Source of the DNA: Hydrangea macrophylla
Taxonomy: Eukaryota; Streptophyta; Magnoliopsida; Cornales; Hydrangeaceae
Assembly (NCBI GenBank): GCA_033977485.1
Contig: CM066993.1
Location: 73,120,364-73,184,363 of the forward strand
DNA length: 64,000 nt
Reading direction: 5' to 3'
Shown: piece by piece, positions 20,690 to 31,176 of the stretch
Layout: each line of letters opens with the position of its first letter
Position numbering within the stretch: position 1 is the stretch's first letter
Translations under genes and position numbers: made by a program
The notes under the pieces: model-generated
Told to the model about the DNA's origin: nothing
The model's input: the letters and a program-made list of their open reading frames with translations, nothing else
Databases searched by the model: none

Positions 20690-20730
20690 GGGGCGGTTGT
20701 AATAGCCTTCCCGAAAAAAAAAAAAAAAAA
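20690..20730 (+). repeat. second polypurine/LTR-start-like string followed by A17
   Basis: GGGGGCGGTTGTAATAGCC followed by TTCCCG and 17 A residues (20714-20730). It is a diverged copy of the string at 17696-17756 and lies just beyond the stop of antisense gene B. Confidence 0.6.
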
Positions 20731-20747
20731 GAAGAAGCGAGGTGCCT

Positions 20748-21842
20748 TTAGGGTCCTTGGCCCCGCAGGGCTTTGACCTCTTCCTCTAGAGCCGCCACCC
20801 TCGCCACTAGCTCCTTAACAGTAAGCTCGAGGGTGTGGGTGTCCACCTCCTGCATGAGGGATTCCGTGTGCAAGAGAGCGGTTCGTTTCTCCACAGCTTG
20901 CAGGCGTTCCTCCAGGTTAGCCAGGGATAGGCCCGTCCAAGTGGGGGGCGCCCGATGCACAGCCGGGGATTCAGCCCGACTCCTTTTTGGCATTGGAGGT
21001 GATCCTTCCCTGACCGCTTTCTCTTTTCCCTTTCTGGAGGGGCCTGGGGGCGGGCTTACGTCCTCCGAGGAGGAAGAATCGCTGCTGGTGGATAAGGTGA
21101 CCGGCCCCTCGGGTAGGCCCACCCTGCCGGCGGGACGCGTCCCGGTCGCCATAGATCGGGTGTAGCGGCGCGACCCAGAGGCCATGGCGGCAGGAGCTGC
21201 AGAAGAAGGTCCGGCGACCGCGTTCTCCGCAGGTCTCCCTGCCAAATAAGAGAATGACATACCAGCCTCAATGGCTTGGTCGAACGCCTCCGTGTCATCA
21301 GCGGTAGGGACAACTCCACGGAGTACGGTGAATGCCTGCCTGCAGTGATCAGGATTATAAGCCGCAGGGGGGCAGAGACTGGCATCCTCCAGCCAGTTGC
21401 CGGCAACCACAACCCAAGGGTATCGCTGCCAGTTTTTGTTTGGGAAATCTAGGCCTCGGACGAGATCCTTCCCTTCGGTCTTGGGACGGAAGTAGGGGCC
21501 TCCGTTGTCGATGCCTAGTATGTAGCACCTAGCGATGTCAGCCGGTCGGAGGAGCAATCCCAACCGCTCGTTCAGCGCTGATACTCCCCATAGGAGGCGG
21601 GCAACGTTCGGGCGGCACTTGTGGAGTGGAATGTGTAGCCCCACAAGCAGGTCACAGAAAGAGACCGGGAGGGGGAAGCGTATTCCCACAATGAGCAGCA
21701 GGAAGCTGCTGATGAGGAAAAAAGGGGAGGCCACTTCCTCTCCTTCAATAAATGGACGGACCACCACATCGTCCGGAATTTGGCAGTTCTCCCAGAACGA
21801 TCTTAGCCCTTCCTCAGACGATAGATCGACATGCGAAGCCAT
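20748..21842 (-). CDS. antisense gene B: uncharacterised Tat-element protein with C-terminal coiled coil
   Basis: A single intact frame of 364 residues from ATG at 21842 (MASHVDLSSEEG). Residues about 35-175 form a domain resembling the plant gypsy-associated family (GIRFPLPVSFCDLLVGLHIP, HKCRPNVARLLWG, GPYFRPKTEG, NKNWQRYPWVVVAGNW). A Ser/Pro/Lys-rich linker with a basic cluster (PMPKRSRAESP), possibly a nuclear signal, follows. The last about 60 residues are a predicted coiled coil (NLEERLQAVEKRTALLH, VARVAALEEEVKALRG). It lies upstream of antisense gene A on the same strand and shares its promoter block, so the two look like a tandem duplication. Role unknown. No catalytic motif was seen. 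Confidence 0.78.
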   Translation of the reverse strand: MASHVDLSSEEGLRSFWENCQIPDDVVVRPFIEGEEVASPFFLISSFLLLIVGIRFPLPVSFCDLLVGLHIPLHKCRPNVARLLWGVSALNERLGLLLRPADIARCYILGIDNGGPYFRPKTEGKDLVRGLDFPNKNWQRYPWVVVAGNWLEDASLCPPAAYNPDHCRQAFTVLRGVVPTADDTEAFDQAIEAGMSFSYLAGRPAENAVAGPSSAAPAAMASGSRRYTRSMATGTRPAGRVGLPEGPVTLSTSSDSSSSEDVSPPPGPSRKGKEKAVREGSPPMPKRSRAESPAVHRAPPTWTGLSLANLEERLQAVEKRTALLHTESLMQEVDTHTLELTVKELVARVAALEEEVKALRGQGP

Positions 21843-21959
21843 TTGCTGGAAATGAAGGTTTTTGGGAGCGAAACAGCAGAGGAAAAGGGGGCTCGGAGTG
21901 TTTGCGCAGGCGACTCAGTTGATGATGCGTAGTGAAGAAGTCAGGTTGAATAAGTGCTC

Positions 21960-22046
21960 CTTATATAAGCAGCACGAACGGTTGGGATCCAGTTTGATCG
22001 AATGGCTCACATACTCTCCCGCCGAAACTGTCGTTTCGGGCACGTG
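21960..22046 (-). promoter_or_regulatory. predicted promoter of antisense gene B (TATA and G-box)
   Basis: Minus strand TATATAAGGAG (21967-21960 for the TATA octamer), about 118 bp before the ATG, and CACGTG at 22041-22046. The block TTTCGGGCACGTGGGGCGTC parallels TTTCGGTCACGTGAGGAGTC of gene A. Confidence 0.65.
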
Positions 22047-22336
22047 GGGCGTCGCCTCAGAAAGCGTGAACATTAAATGGGCGATGGGATTGTTTAGTTG
22101 CCAGCTGGACGATTCGGTTACTTCTTAGGCTGGTTGCTTTGAGTCCGAACTACACCAATAACCAGCAGACACGTGGTGATGGGAATCCCGGGCCTGCAGA
22201 GTCACCGCTTGGTCGATGTATCGCCGGGCCATTCCAAACCCGCCCCGCTCCAGCAGGGGTCTCGGTCCTTTCCCGGACGGGATCTAAAACAACACTCTTA
22301 ATTTTCAAATTTCATCTGACAAAGCGACATCCCAAC

Positions 22337-22355
22337 TTTGAAAATGGGGGACAGC
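22337..22355 (+). other. polypurine tract of the complete Tat-type element
   Basis: TTTGAAAATGGGGGACAGC immediately before the 3' LTR start TGATATGTCC. Confidence 0.8.
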
Positions 22356-22974
22356 TGATATGTCCAGAAATATCTTGTAGCGGTCCAGTCGCCACGTAGT
22401 CACCCGATAGCCCGGGGGATCCGGGTTAGGGGCATAGGGCCCACAGGCCCGGGTTGTCCGGCTGTGCTTATCCGAGATGCCCGCAGCTCGGGTGCCAGGC
22501 ATGATAGGGCTCCAGGGAATGCGGCATGAATCACGTTTCCTCCATCCCTGTGCAATCATGACTCTATCAAGAGAATCAATAGTTTCCTAAATCATTTAGG
22601 AAACCAAACATTGTATAAATCTATTGTAATTAGATTATGCTTCCTAATCTAATAAACTTACCATGTAAAGGTGGACTCTTGCACCTATAAAAGAGCCCAC
22701 CTACCCTCACAGAAGGGATCCGAGGATCAACTCTCCGAGCATATACACGCACCTCAGAGAACTCACCACCATATACGCATACACCCGGCCGGTATTACTG
22801 GTAGAGTTGCCTACCACTGTTGGCTCACCAGGCCCGCCGGTGATCTGCTAGTGATACGCGCTTAGACGCACCCGTGGACGTAGGTCACCTCATTAACGGG
22901 ACCGAACCACACACAAATCTTTTTGGTGACTTTATTTCTGTCTAAATTACCCTTACCAATTTTCAGCATCATCA
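22356..22974 (+). repeat. 3' LTR of the complete Tat-type element
   Basis: 619 bp, three transitions from the 5' LTR, followed by the target copy GTTAG at 22975-22979. Confidence 0.95.
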
Positions 22975-22979
22975 GTTAG

Positions 22980-23498
22980 TATAATCAAATCAAGAAAAAT
23001 AGAGAAAACAATAATTAAAATAATTAGGGACAATTTTAGAAAGTAGATGTAGACTCTTTTTGTTCTCTTAAAAAGTTGGATTCCCAAGCTGAACTCAAAA
23101 AATGGGACAGACGGAATACATAAAAAGTAGCAAGAGAATGTTCTTGGATGTTTCCAATTTCCATGGTCAGTTCATGTAATGTTCATAGAAAAGAGATTGC
23201 TCATGTTACTCGGCTAGAGGGAGAGAGTATAAGCAAGAGAGTGTGGATTTTTTGCGGTATTGAGAATAGGTGTACAAGGGTTTTGGGTTGAGTTATGTGA
23301 TTTAATTCAAAGTATTTTTTACCAGTTTATTTATGTAATAAGCGATGACGGGGTTTTTATTTGTGAATGATAAATATGAGTGGCTAAGATTTATTGTGGA
23401 ACTAAATGGATGACTAAGATTAATTTGGACTTAATTAATAACTGTGTGAGTAATTATGTTAGTTTAGGTAAATTAATTGTGTCAGTATTAAGATGTCC
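22980..23498. other. AT-rich flank, nothing recognised
   Basis: It continues the pre-insertion sequence that ends at 10565. No gene, RNA or repeat could be supported. Confidence 0.5.
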
Positions 23499-23649
23499 AT
23501 GCACAAAATTTTACACAAAAATTCACACAAAATTATTCTAGTCCTTGATGCCGGTGGATCCTATGTGGGACCCATGTGTTCTCCACATGGGAGACAATGG
23601 AATCAAGGGCTAGGATTACTTTCTGTGAAATTTTGTGTGAGTCTAGCAT
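23499..23649. mobile_element. foldback MITE, about 150 bp
   Basis: The arms about 23499-23552 and 23599-23649 are complementary (ATGCACAAAATTTTACAC versus ATGCTAGACTCACACAAAAT in reverse complement; CTAGTCCTTGATGCC versus CTAGCCCTTGATTCC). Target duplication not resolved. Confidence 0.6.
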
Positions 23650-24129
23650 TATAGTTTAGCTAAATGCATCATTTTAGCTTACCTCATTCATTATGGAAAA
23701 AATTCTAACTGCAAAATTTACCTATTTGGAAAAGAATTTCTCTTTTTACAGTTATAATCTTAAATTCCTCAATGAATTAAGTTCTATCAAGAAGTTTCTC
23801 CTTTATTAAAATGCTTTAGTATGAATTTCCATTTTGCCTATCTTACTCTTTTCTTATTTATTTATTCCTTTTTAACTACATTTTTAGAATGCAAACTACA
23901 CTGGAAAACTAGAAAGATAAATGGGGCGGCTGCCATAGGTCCCCATGTTAGACCATAATATATAGGGGATAGATCCCCACATTTTGTTCTTTTTTTAGAA
24001 ATATAAGAATTAGTCCCTCCCTAGCCATTTTATTAGAAGTTAATTCATCTTAAGGCCTAGATTAGAAATAGATTCTTGATTAGGCATACTAATTAGAAAT
24101 ATGTCATTTTTCCCCAATTTAATAACTTT

Positions 24130-25310
24130 TTAATGTTTAAACTACCCTTACTCACATGGTCAGTGATATACATGTATATTTGTGTATCTATATATGGAAA
24201 TATAGATATAGATTTGAAGTTAATGTCATTAACTGATAATAAAATTATGTTCCCTAAATTCAAAGGATCTCCTTAATTTGCTCACCATGATCTTTTGGTT
24301 GAAATTCAAATTATTTCATATGTTTTGTAGACTTAACTGATGGATTTTGGTTGTCATTAAAATACAGATCTAAATCATCTCTGCGTCTGTGTGTTGGAGC
24401 TTTTTGATAAAAAAATTATTCTTCTTTGAAAAGGTGATGATTAATCGTTAGTGAGAAATTCTCATAATAAACTGTGAATTTCTCACCGAATATGATAGAG
24501 TTTTCTTTCTATGTTTTACTGACTGAGTGGTCACTATACTGTCAATGTTTACTCATTATGTATTGAGAATTTCTCAGTAAATGTTCTGAGACTGATAAAT
24601 AAATGACAAATTGTCAACTTAAAGTGAAGATATGCTCAGTAAACATTGAGAATTTCTCAGTAAATATTATTCGATCGATAAATAAAAACATAAAACAATT
24701 CGTAATAAAAAGGGGATATATCCACAGTAGCTGTAGGAATATGTAGGTGAGAATAGGGAATTTCTTAGTAAATAGTGATAATTTCCTAGTATATTCACTG
24801 AAATTTTGTAGTAAATCCAATATTAAGTGAGAACTTTTCAGTCTATTTTTTACCAGTTTTGGAGTTCGTGTATCTATATATGGACATATAGAAAACTCTA
24901 TTCATATATATATATATATATTCATATATCTATATATGGACATATAGATATAGATTTGAAGTTAATGTCATTAACTTGATAATGAGATTATGTTTCCTTA
25001 ATTCAAGGGATCTTCTTAGTTTGCTCACCATGATCTTTTGGTTGAAATTCAATATGGACATATAGTGAAGATTTTCTCAGTAAACATTGAGAATTTCTCA
25101 GTAAATATTATTGGATTGATAAATGAAAACATAAGGAAATTCGCAATAAAAAGAGGATATTTCCACAGTAGCTGGAAGAATATGTATGTGAGAAAAGAAA
25201 ATTTCTCAGTACATAGTGATAATTTTCCAGTATATTCACTGAAATGTCTTAGTACAATCCAATATTAAGTGAGAATTTTTAGTTTATTTTACCAGTTCTA
25301 GAGTTCGATA
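24130..25310. repeat. imperfect direct tandem duplication rich in TGAGAATTTCTCA palindromes
   Basis: 24180-24310 recurs at 24910-25055 (GAAGTTAATGTCATTAACT, CACCATGATCTTTTGGTTG). 24630-24865 recurs at 25075-25305 (AACATTGAGAATTTCTCAG, CACAGTAGCTG, TTCACTGAAAT). About 300 bp present in copy one is missing in copy two. Many short palindromes GAGAATTTCTC or GAGAAATTCTC lie here and up to 25900. 23650-24129 is AT-rich with nothing recognised. Confidence 0.75.
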
Positions 25311-26015
25311 TGAAAGTGAGAATTTCTCAGTATTAAGTGAGAGTTTTCAGTATAAAGTGAGAAATTCTCAGTTAAATAAAGAATAGTCTAGAAAAAAGCA
25401 AAAACGGAGGCCTAAACGATGGAATTTGGCCTAAACACCCGAGCTTGATGTGTATTAAGTTTTGCTCATTGACCCCTTTTTTTTTTATCAAATATGGGTG
25501 GTTTCTCAATTTTCTGACACTGTCGGAATTTTGGGCACTATTAAGTGAGAAAGTTCTCAATATTAAATGACAATTTCTCACTTTAATTTGAAGTGATAAA
25601 AATACAAATTTTTACACCAAAGAAAAAAAGAAATTTCTAACTTCAACATACTGATCATGTACAATTTCTCACTTAAATTAGAGGTGAGGGAAAAACAAAT
25701 TTTTATACCAAACAAAAACAGAAGTGAGAAATACCCACTTTACTTTGACATACAAAAACGAACAATCAATCACTTATACTAGAATATTTGATGAGAAATT
25801 CACATTGTCTTGCCCTTGTCGTCTTTATCTAGTTGCATAAAACGAAATACGAATCTTGAGTTTCTACCACATCATGAGAAATTTGCAACCAAATCTGTGA
25901 GAAATATGGAAATCACTTGATCTTCTTGAGTCGTCTTCAACCACCTCCAAATCGTCGGAATCATCACAGCTTTATGGAATGATTTAGAATTTCTCTGAAT
26001 TTTTCCAATTAGCTA
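25311..26015. other. AT-rich DNA with further GAGAAATTCTC-like motifs
   Basis: No reading frame of note. The palindromic motif and its halves (AATTTCTCACTT, AAGTGAGAA) recur at lower density. Its origin is unknown. Confidence 0.45.
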
Positions 26016-26035
26016 TATATATATATAGAGAGAGA

Positions 26036-26128
<93 letters not shown>
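26016..26128. repeat. compound microsatellite (AT)n(GA)n(GT)n
   Basis: A short AT run passes into about 37 GA units with few interruptions and then about 17 GT units. Confidence 0.95.
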
Positions 26129-26131
<3 letters not shown>

Positions 26132-26334
26132 ATAATATAGGGGTATTTATATCTTTAGCAACACAAAGGGACTAATTTCTATATTCAGATATAGGAAGGA
26201 CTTATTTCTATTTAAAAAAACTAGGATTAAGGACTAAATCATACTTTACCCCTTTTTTGTGCCAAAGGTCACTGTGATTTTTAGTGGATAAAAATGCCCA
26301 CTTTCCTTATGCTCAACAATTATACTACACATAT

Positions 26335-27279
26335 GCCACCTCAACCCATAATTTAAAGAAGTTAGTTTTTTTTTGGTTTCCAAACTTTAAATTGTCATAA
26401 CTTCTAAACTACAAATTATTTATTCATAAAAATTATTTATTCATAATATACAAAACAAGATCTATCAAACAAGATCCGTAGTGCCTATAAAATTATTCAA
26501 AAAAAAAAAATCAAAATTTGCAGATCACAAACGGATATCAACAAATTAATTTTTTTGTAAAACCGACACTTCCATTGCTTAGATCTCGAAAAATTACCCC
26601 AAATAAAAAAAATGGCAATAAGGCTACAAATTCACAAAGCTATGACCATTTTAGACCATGTTAGTGTCTTTAAGTGTTGCCCAAGTATAGACAGTAACAT
26701 GAGATAGTAACATGATACTATTGACAATATCTTTTCTTCAAATTGACCAAATAATTGCAAAATTATGGTCATTTTATCATATGACACTGCCTTTACTTAC
26801 TGCCTTTACAATACTTTCCAAGTAAATAAAGTAACATATTATCAAAAACTTTCCAAGTAAATACAGTAACATACCATTAAAGATTAGCAACATGGTTTTG
26901 AACAAAGAAACAGTAATATATTGTCGATAATAGCATTTCTTTAAATTGACCTAATAATCGTAAAATTATGAAAAATTTCCCAATGTTACTGTCCAGTTAA
27001 AGACAATATTAACATATCATCAAATGCCAAAAAAAAAAATAAATTCAAATTTCAAAGGTATTATCATGTTACTGTCACAAAAGAGATAGTGACATTACAT
27101 TACGTTGTAGTGGTCCAACAGTAACATGATTTTTTTTTTGTACATTTTTTCATAATCACTATGGATCTTGTTTGATCGATCTTATAAATTTTATTGAAGA
27201 TGGAGTTGTGGTTTGAAAGTTATAGCATTTTAAAGTTTGAAAGAAAAAAAAACTTCCTTGAAGAACGTGCTGAGATGGC
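26335..27279. mobile_element. non-autonomous element with long terminal inverted repeats (Mutator-like or foldback)
   Basis: The left arm from GCCACCTCA and the right arm ending TGAGATGGC are inverted copies over at least 150 bp: CCAAACTTTAAATTGTCATA versus CAAACTTTAAAATGCTATA, and CAAACAAGATCCGTAGTG versus CAAACAAGATCCATAGTG. No transposase. The interior has poly-A runs. The arms may extend about 40 bp further on each side. A truncated relative lies at 8590-9240. Confidence 0.65.
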
Positions 27280-28799
27280 AAAACTGAAACAACTTCCTAT
27301 ATGTGTGACGGAGGTAAATTTGCCTATAGCCTTATTTTTCAGTTTAACACTGGACTTAAGGTCATAAAATTAAAAAACGTTGTCTTTTCCTCCTTGAAAA
27401 AAAATGGGTTGGGCCTGTCACCATTAACAATCCATTCTAGGGATTGTTAATTAATTTTCCCAAGATAAATCATGAGTAATATGGGCATGCTATAATTTTT
27501 AGTAATTTCGACCAAAAGGATATATGTACGAGACCTACGCCGGAATAGGGAAATTTTTTTGGGGGATGAGGAAGCTATATGGGGGTTTAGGGGCAGCACT
27601 TCCCAAATAAATTTTTTTTAGGGTCTATTTGTATATAGTTGATAATAAGGTATGATGTCAAATTGGGCTTGTTTAAAAACAAGATTATTTTTTTAGTTAA
27701 TATTTATACATTTTGGTGTCTATTTATCAACAATGTATGGTGTCATATTAAGTTTGGAACACTTAATTGGGATATGCAAGACTATATTTTGGCTAAAATA
27801 TCACATATACTAAAAAAACTCTCAAATTTTAGAGTAAACTAGACTAAATTTGAGTTGATATTCAAAAACAAATTTAAACTGGGGGTTGCCCGACCAAGCC
27901 TTCTAGTGACTCGGCCCTTCACTATGGTTTTAAATTACAGTTGGCCATTTGAAATGTGTTTGGCATTGAGCATTTTGCAATTACCAAAACCCAAAATCTA
28001 TATAACAATCTTCTACTATATATAATAAGCGGGTTCGTGTGGGCCCCTAGTTCCTCACCGTAAGTCAAACACATGGAAATAATTTTTTTTTTAATTATTC
28101 GAAAAAACTGATTTAAGCTTAAGGGCTGTTTGGTTTAATAACTTTTAGCTTTTAGCTCAAGGGTTGATAGACTTTATGTCTGTTTGGCTTAAGGGCTATT
28201 GACTTTTGGTTTAAGGGTTTATGAAATATTTTGTAGCAATTTATCGGGAAAGGCCAAAGACACAAAGAAATCAAGTGCAGAAAAAATGTGGAGGTAGAGG
28301 CCAAAGGCACATATGGTTAGAATTGTTGGATGGTACCTTTAGACACGATTTATACCTAGTATCTCAATAATGAAAGAACTAGTCTTTTGGTGGATGTAGG
28401 TAGTATTTTGCTAAACCATGTTAATTCTGGTGTGCCAATTACCACCTTGGTACATTTCTATATCAGCCTTATGTGAGTAGGACCTGAGATATCTGAATCT
28501 GAGAAGATACCAAAGAACAAACCAATAGAAAATAACAAGGAACCAAGACAACAATAATAGTAGAATAACCAACCTCAAGCACACAATGAATACAATACTA
28601 TATTGTGGTTCACCCAAATTTGGGCTACTATCCCAAAGGAGATAACAAAGTTCCATTATGAATACTTTGAGACTAACAATCACTCAACTCTCTTCGCAAA
28701 GCTCTCTACTTCCTCTCACCCACAAGTTTAGTTTGTCTCCCACTAAAGCTCTCACACCCCTCGAGAGATCAATATAGATACACCCTCAATAATGGTTCT
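27280..28799. other. intergenic DNA, with a possible Helitron 5' end at 28012
   Basis: Mostly AT-rich with no credible gene. TCTACTATATATAATAAGC at 28012 resembles a Helitron 5' terminus but no matching 3' end was found. GGGCTGTTTGGTTTA near 28126 looks like a MITE end. The minus frame 28683-28411 has no recognisable feature. Confidence 0.4.
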
Positions 28800-29004
28800 T
28801 GTTGGATATATGGATATTCTCGTTCCGTTCATTTATACCGTAGACATTGGGTCCACGTGGTTTTAGGGATTTTATTTAGTGATTTTATTTTATTGTAATT
28901 TTCCTTTTATTTCCTTTCCTTTTTAATCTCTCTTGCATTTTGTATATAAACATAGTTATAGTGAAGGAATAATACAATTGATTATTTTTCCCAAATCTCT
29001 ATTT
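28800..29004 (+). repeat. 5' LTR of a Ty1/copia element (about 205 bp)
   Basis: Starts TGTTGGATATATGG and has a TATA box (TATATAAA, 28943-28950). It is followed by GTATCAAAGC, a degenerate form of the initiator-Met primer-binding site usual in copia elements. The right border is approximate. Confidence 0.65.
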
Positions 29005-29389
29005 AGTATCAAAGCTTGGAATCAAACCCTAATCGCTCTTCTTTGCACCACCTTAAGCCTACCACCAGCCACCACCTTCGGTAACCATACCAGCCACTCG
29101 CCATCACCCCTTGGCCTTCGTCCATAGTAGACTATCCCTAGACCCTCGCATACCCCCTGCGACCCCCCTAGCCTTCGCAACCACCATCTTCCTTTTGCTC
29201 AGAATCTAGGTTGCACCTTACCCATTCTATGGATCTTTTGATGCATTAGAGTCGTTTCGTGCCCTCTCTCTTCATTCCTTGGGCTACCCAGTGTCAATGG
29301 TAGCTTTTTTATCTGTCGATTTTTTCTGGCAGATCTGATCGGTGATCTTTCTCTTCTTCGGATGAACTCTCTGCTCCTTTTTTATTCCA

Positions 29390-30176
29390 ATGGCCTACAC
29401 CGGGAAAGAACCAGTTAAAGATGGCGTTCTAGTCGCCTCTTTCAAATCTCATTCGGATTCTCTTTCCCAGCATACTCCAGGTCATAAGGTAACGAGTGTG
29501 TTATTGAATGTGCAAAACTTTGCTGCTTGGTCTTGCTCTTTTCGCTTCTTTCTTGGTAGAACAAGAAAAACTAGCTGGATTCTTGGTGCTGAAAATAAAT
29601 CGGTCCTCACAGATCCTAAATTAGATCAATGGGACATAAAGAATTGTACTATTTTGGGATGGCTCTTCAATTCTATAGAAGATTGCATTTATCACATGTT
29701 TATGTATTATGAGACGGTACATGATATATGGACATCATTGACTCAGATGTTTGCACATGATTTTGGGATCTTTGAGTTGTATCGAGACAATTCTTAGGCT
29801 TTCCAAGAATCTTTGGAACTTATAGTGGCATGTTAGCTATTTACAATATGAGCCTATCAGTGATTTTCCTACTAAAGTTGCTTCTATTTTTCTTTAGCGC
29901 CTCAATTGTTAGCACACCTACTAATTTTTTATGGGTCTCATGAAACCTGAGTTCGAGTCATTCCAGGATCAGATTGTTAGCACATCACCTATGCCTTCAC
30001 TCTATGAGGCCTTTGCTACGATTGATGGCGATGAGCGCAGGCGTCGCTTAGTCCAGCATGCTCATTCTATTCCTATTTTTGAGCCATATCCTACTACTGT
30101 CGATCAAATGGCCTTTGTTACAGCCTCCGGTTCTCATTCTGGTAGCAAGCGGCCTATGTACCGTTATTGTGGGTAA
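29390..30176 (+). pseudogene. Ty1/copia gag remnant
   Basis: The first frame (29390-29797, MAYTGKEPVK) holds a copia gag N-terminal region: LLNVQNFAAWSCSFRFFLG, ILGWLFNSIEDCIYHMF, VHDIWTSLTQMFAHD. A stop and frame change follow. Gag resumes at 29931-30176 (FMGLMKPEFESFQDQI preceding the shift, SLYEAFATIDGDERRRR) and ends at RYCG followed by a stop, where the zinc knuckle should begin. No protease, integrase or RT follows. Gag would coat the RNA in particles, but this copy is decayed and truncated. Confidence 0.75.
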
Positions 30177-31155
30177 AACACTCGTGTACGGGTTTATCGT
30201 ATTACATTTCATTTATCATGCATGATAATGTGATGTGATGTGTATTATGGCACATGTGTGAGTGAGTTGTAACTCACGAGTCGATTTGCGTGTCTGTGTA
30301 AGAAAACCCTTTTGAGACAGGATAGAATGGATGTTTTGTTGGTGTGAGTCTCTTCGAGATTGAGACGTTCATTGTGGAACACCCTACATGTTTATTTGAC
30401 AATAAGTGTTTACTTATGTATTTCACTTTTTGTATTATTATGATGTTTAGAATTTATTTCTGTCGTTAATTTTAGTATCCTTGTGAGGACGAATTAACAC
30501 GCTACATAATTGGTAGGCTAATTAGTGATTTTGTAAAATCAGGTGGGACTGCGTATTAGCAACCAAACGAAACTTAGACGAAAACTTTTATGGATTTTGT
30601 CTTAGGACCGACAAACAAGGTTTGCGGTGTATATCTTTGTGAACATGGAGCAGACATCCTTGTCATGGTGCATAGGCAGGTCAACTCAATGTAATCACAT
30701 GTGAGTGGTTGCCTTGGGAATCATAAGAAAGAGGTTCTGTTCTATGCCACATAAGCATCTACATCGCTCAGGTAATCCCATCAGGGCATACAGCAGTTAT
30801 ATCACATTGTCCTATCTGAAAAGATAAATGAACAGTCCTATGAAATGTTCTACCGGAATCTATATGCAAAGGCTGGGTTTAGTCAAAGAGGGTCCATTGA
30901 CGAGAGTTCCAATATACCGTCGGAGAGACAGTACGGAGGTTTTTACTCTTTTTGATATACCTTAGAAGGTACAGTATCAACGGTGACTTGTGCCCTGTCA
31001 CAGCAAGACCTGAACAATGTCAGCGCCGCGTTTCAGACACAGTCGAAGGGGGAAAATGCAAAGTGCAATGCGGTGAACCAGACACAGTAAAAAGATGATT
31101 TTAAGGATGCTTCTTATGAGTCAAATCTCTGTATTATTTTGTTTTAAAATAAAAA
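30177..31155. other. intergenic or decayed retroelement DNA, nothing coding
   Basis: Lies between the copia gag end and an Ogre-like primer-binding site read on the minus strand, so it may be the internal 5' part of that element. No frame or family could be supported. Confidence 0.4.
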
Positions 31156-31173
31156 TCCCCAACAGAGTCGCCA
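31156..31173 (-). other. Ogre-like primer-binding site
   Basis: The minus strand reads TGGCGACTCTGTTGGGGA, close to the form typical of Ogre-type gypsy elements (tRNA-Arg, from memory). It lies three bases from an LTR-like end (TGTCTACA). Confidence 0.6.
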
Positions 31174-31176
31174 GAT

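Larger units (their letters stand above)
10566..22974 (+). mobile_element. Complete Tat-type Ty3/gypsy retrotransposon (12.4 kb) with antisense genes
   Basis: Two 619-bp LTRs (10566-11184, 22356-22974) begin TGATATGTCC and end GCATCATCA. A 5-bp duplication GTTAG flanks the element (10561-10565 and 22975-22979). By eye the LTRs differ at three positions, all transitions, so insertion was recent. The order is LTR, primer-binding site, gag, protease, RT, two RNase H domains, integrase, a 5.5 kb 3' region with two antisense genes, polypurine tract, LTR. The dual RNase H arrangement and the antisense frames are known features of the Tat clade. Two lesions stand out: a frame break in gag and Asp-to-Asn in the first catalytic position of RT. 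Confidence 0.95.

Noticed and set aside
28411..28683. 90-residue minus-strand frame
   Set aside because: Hydrophobic composition from AT-rich DNA, no recognisable motif; in the flank of a copia LTR.
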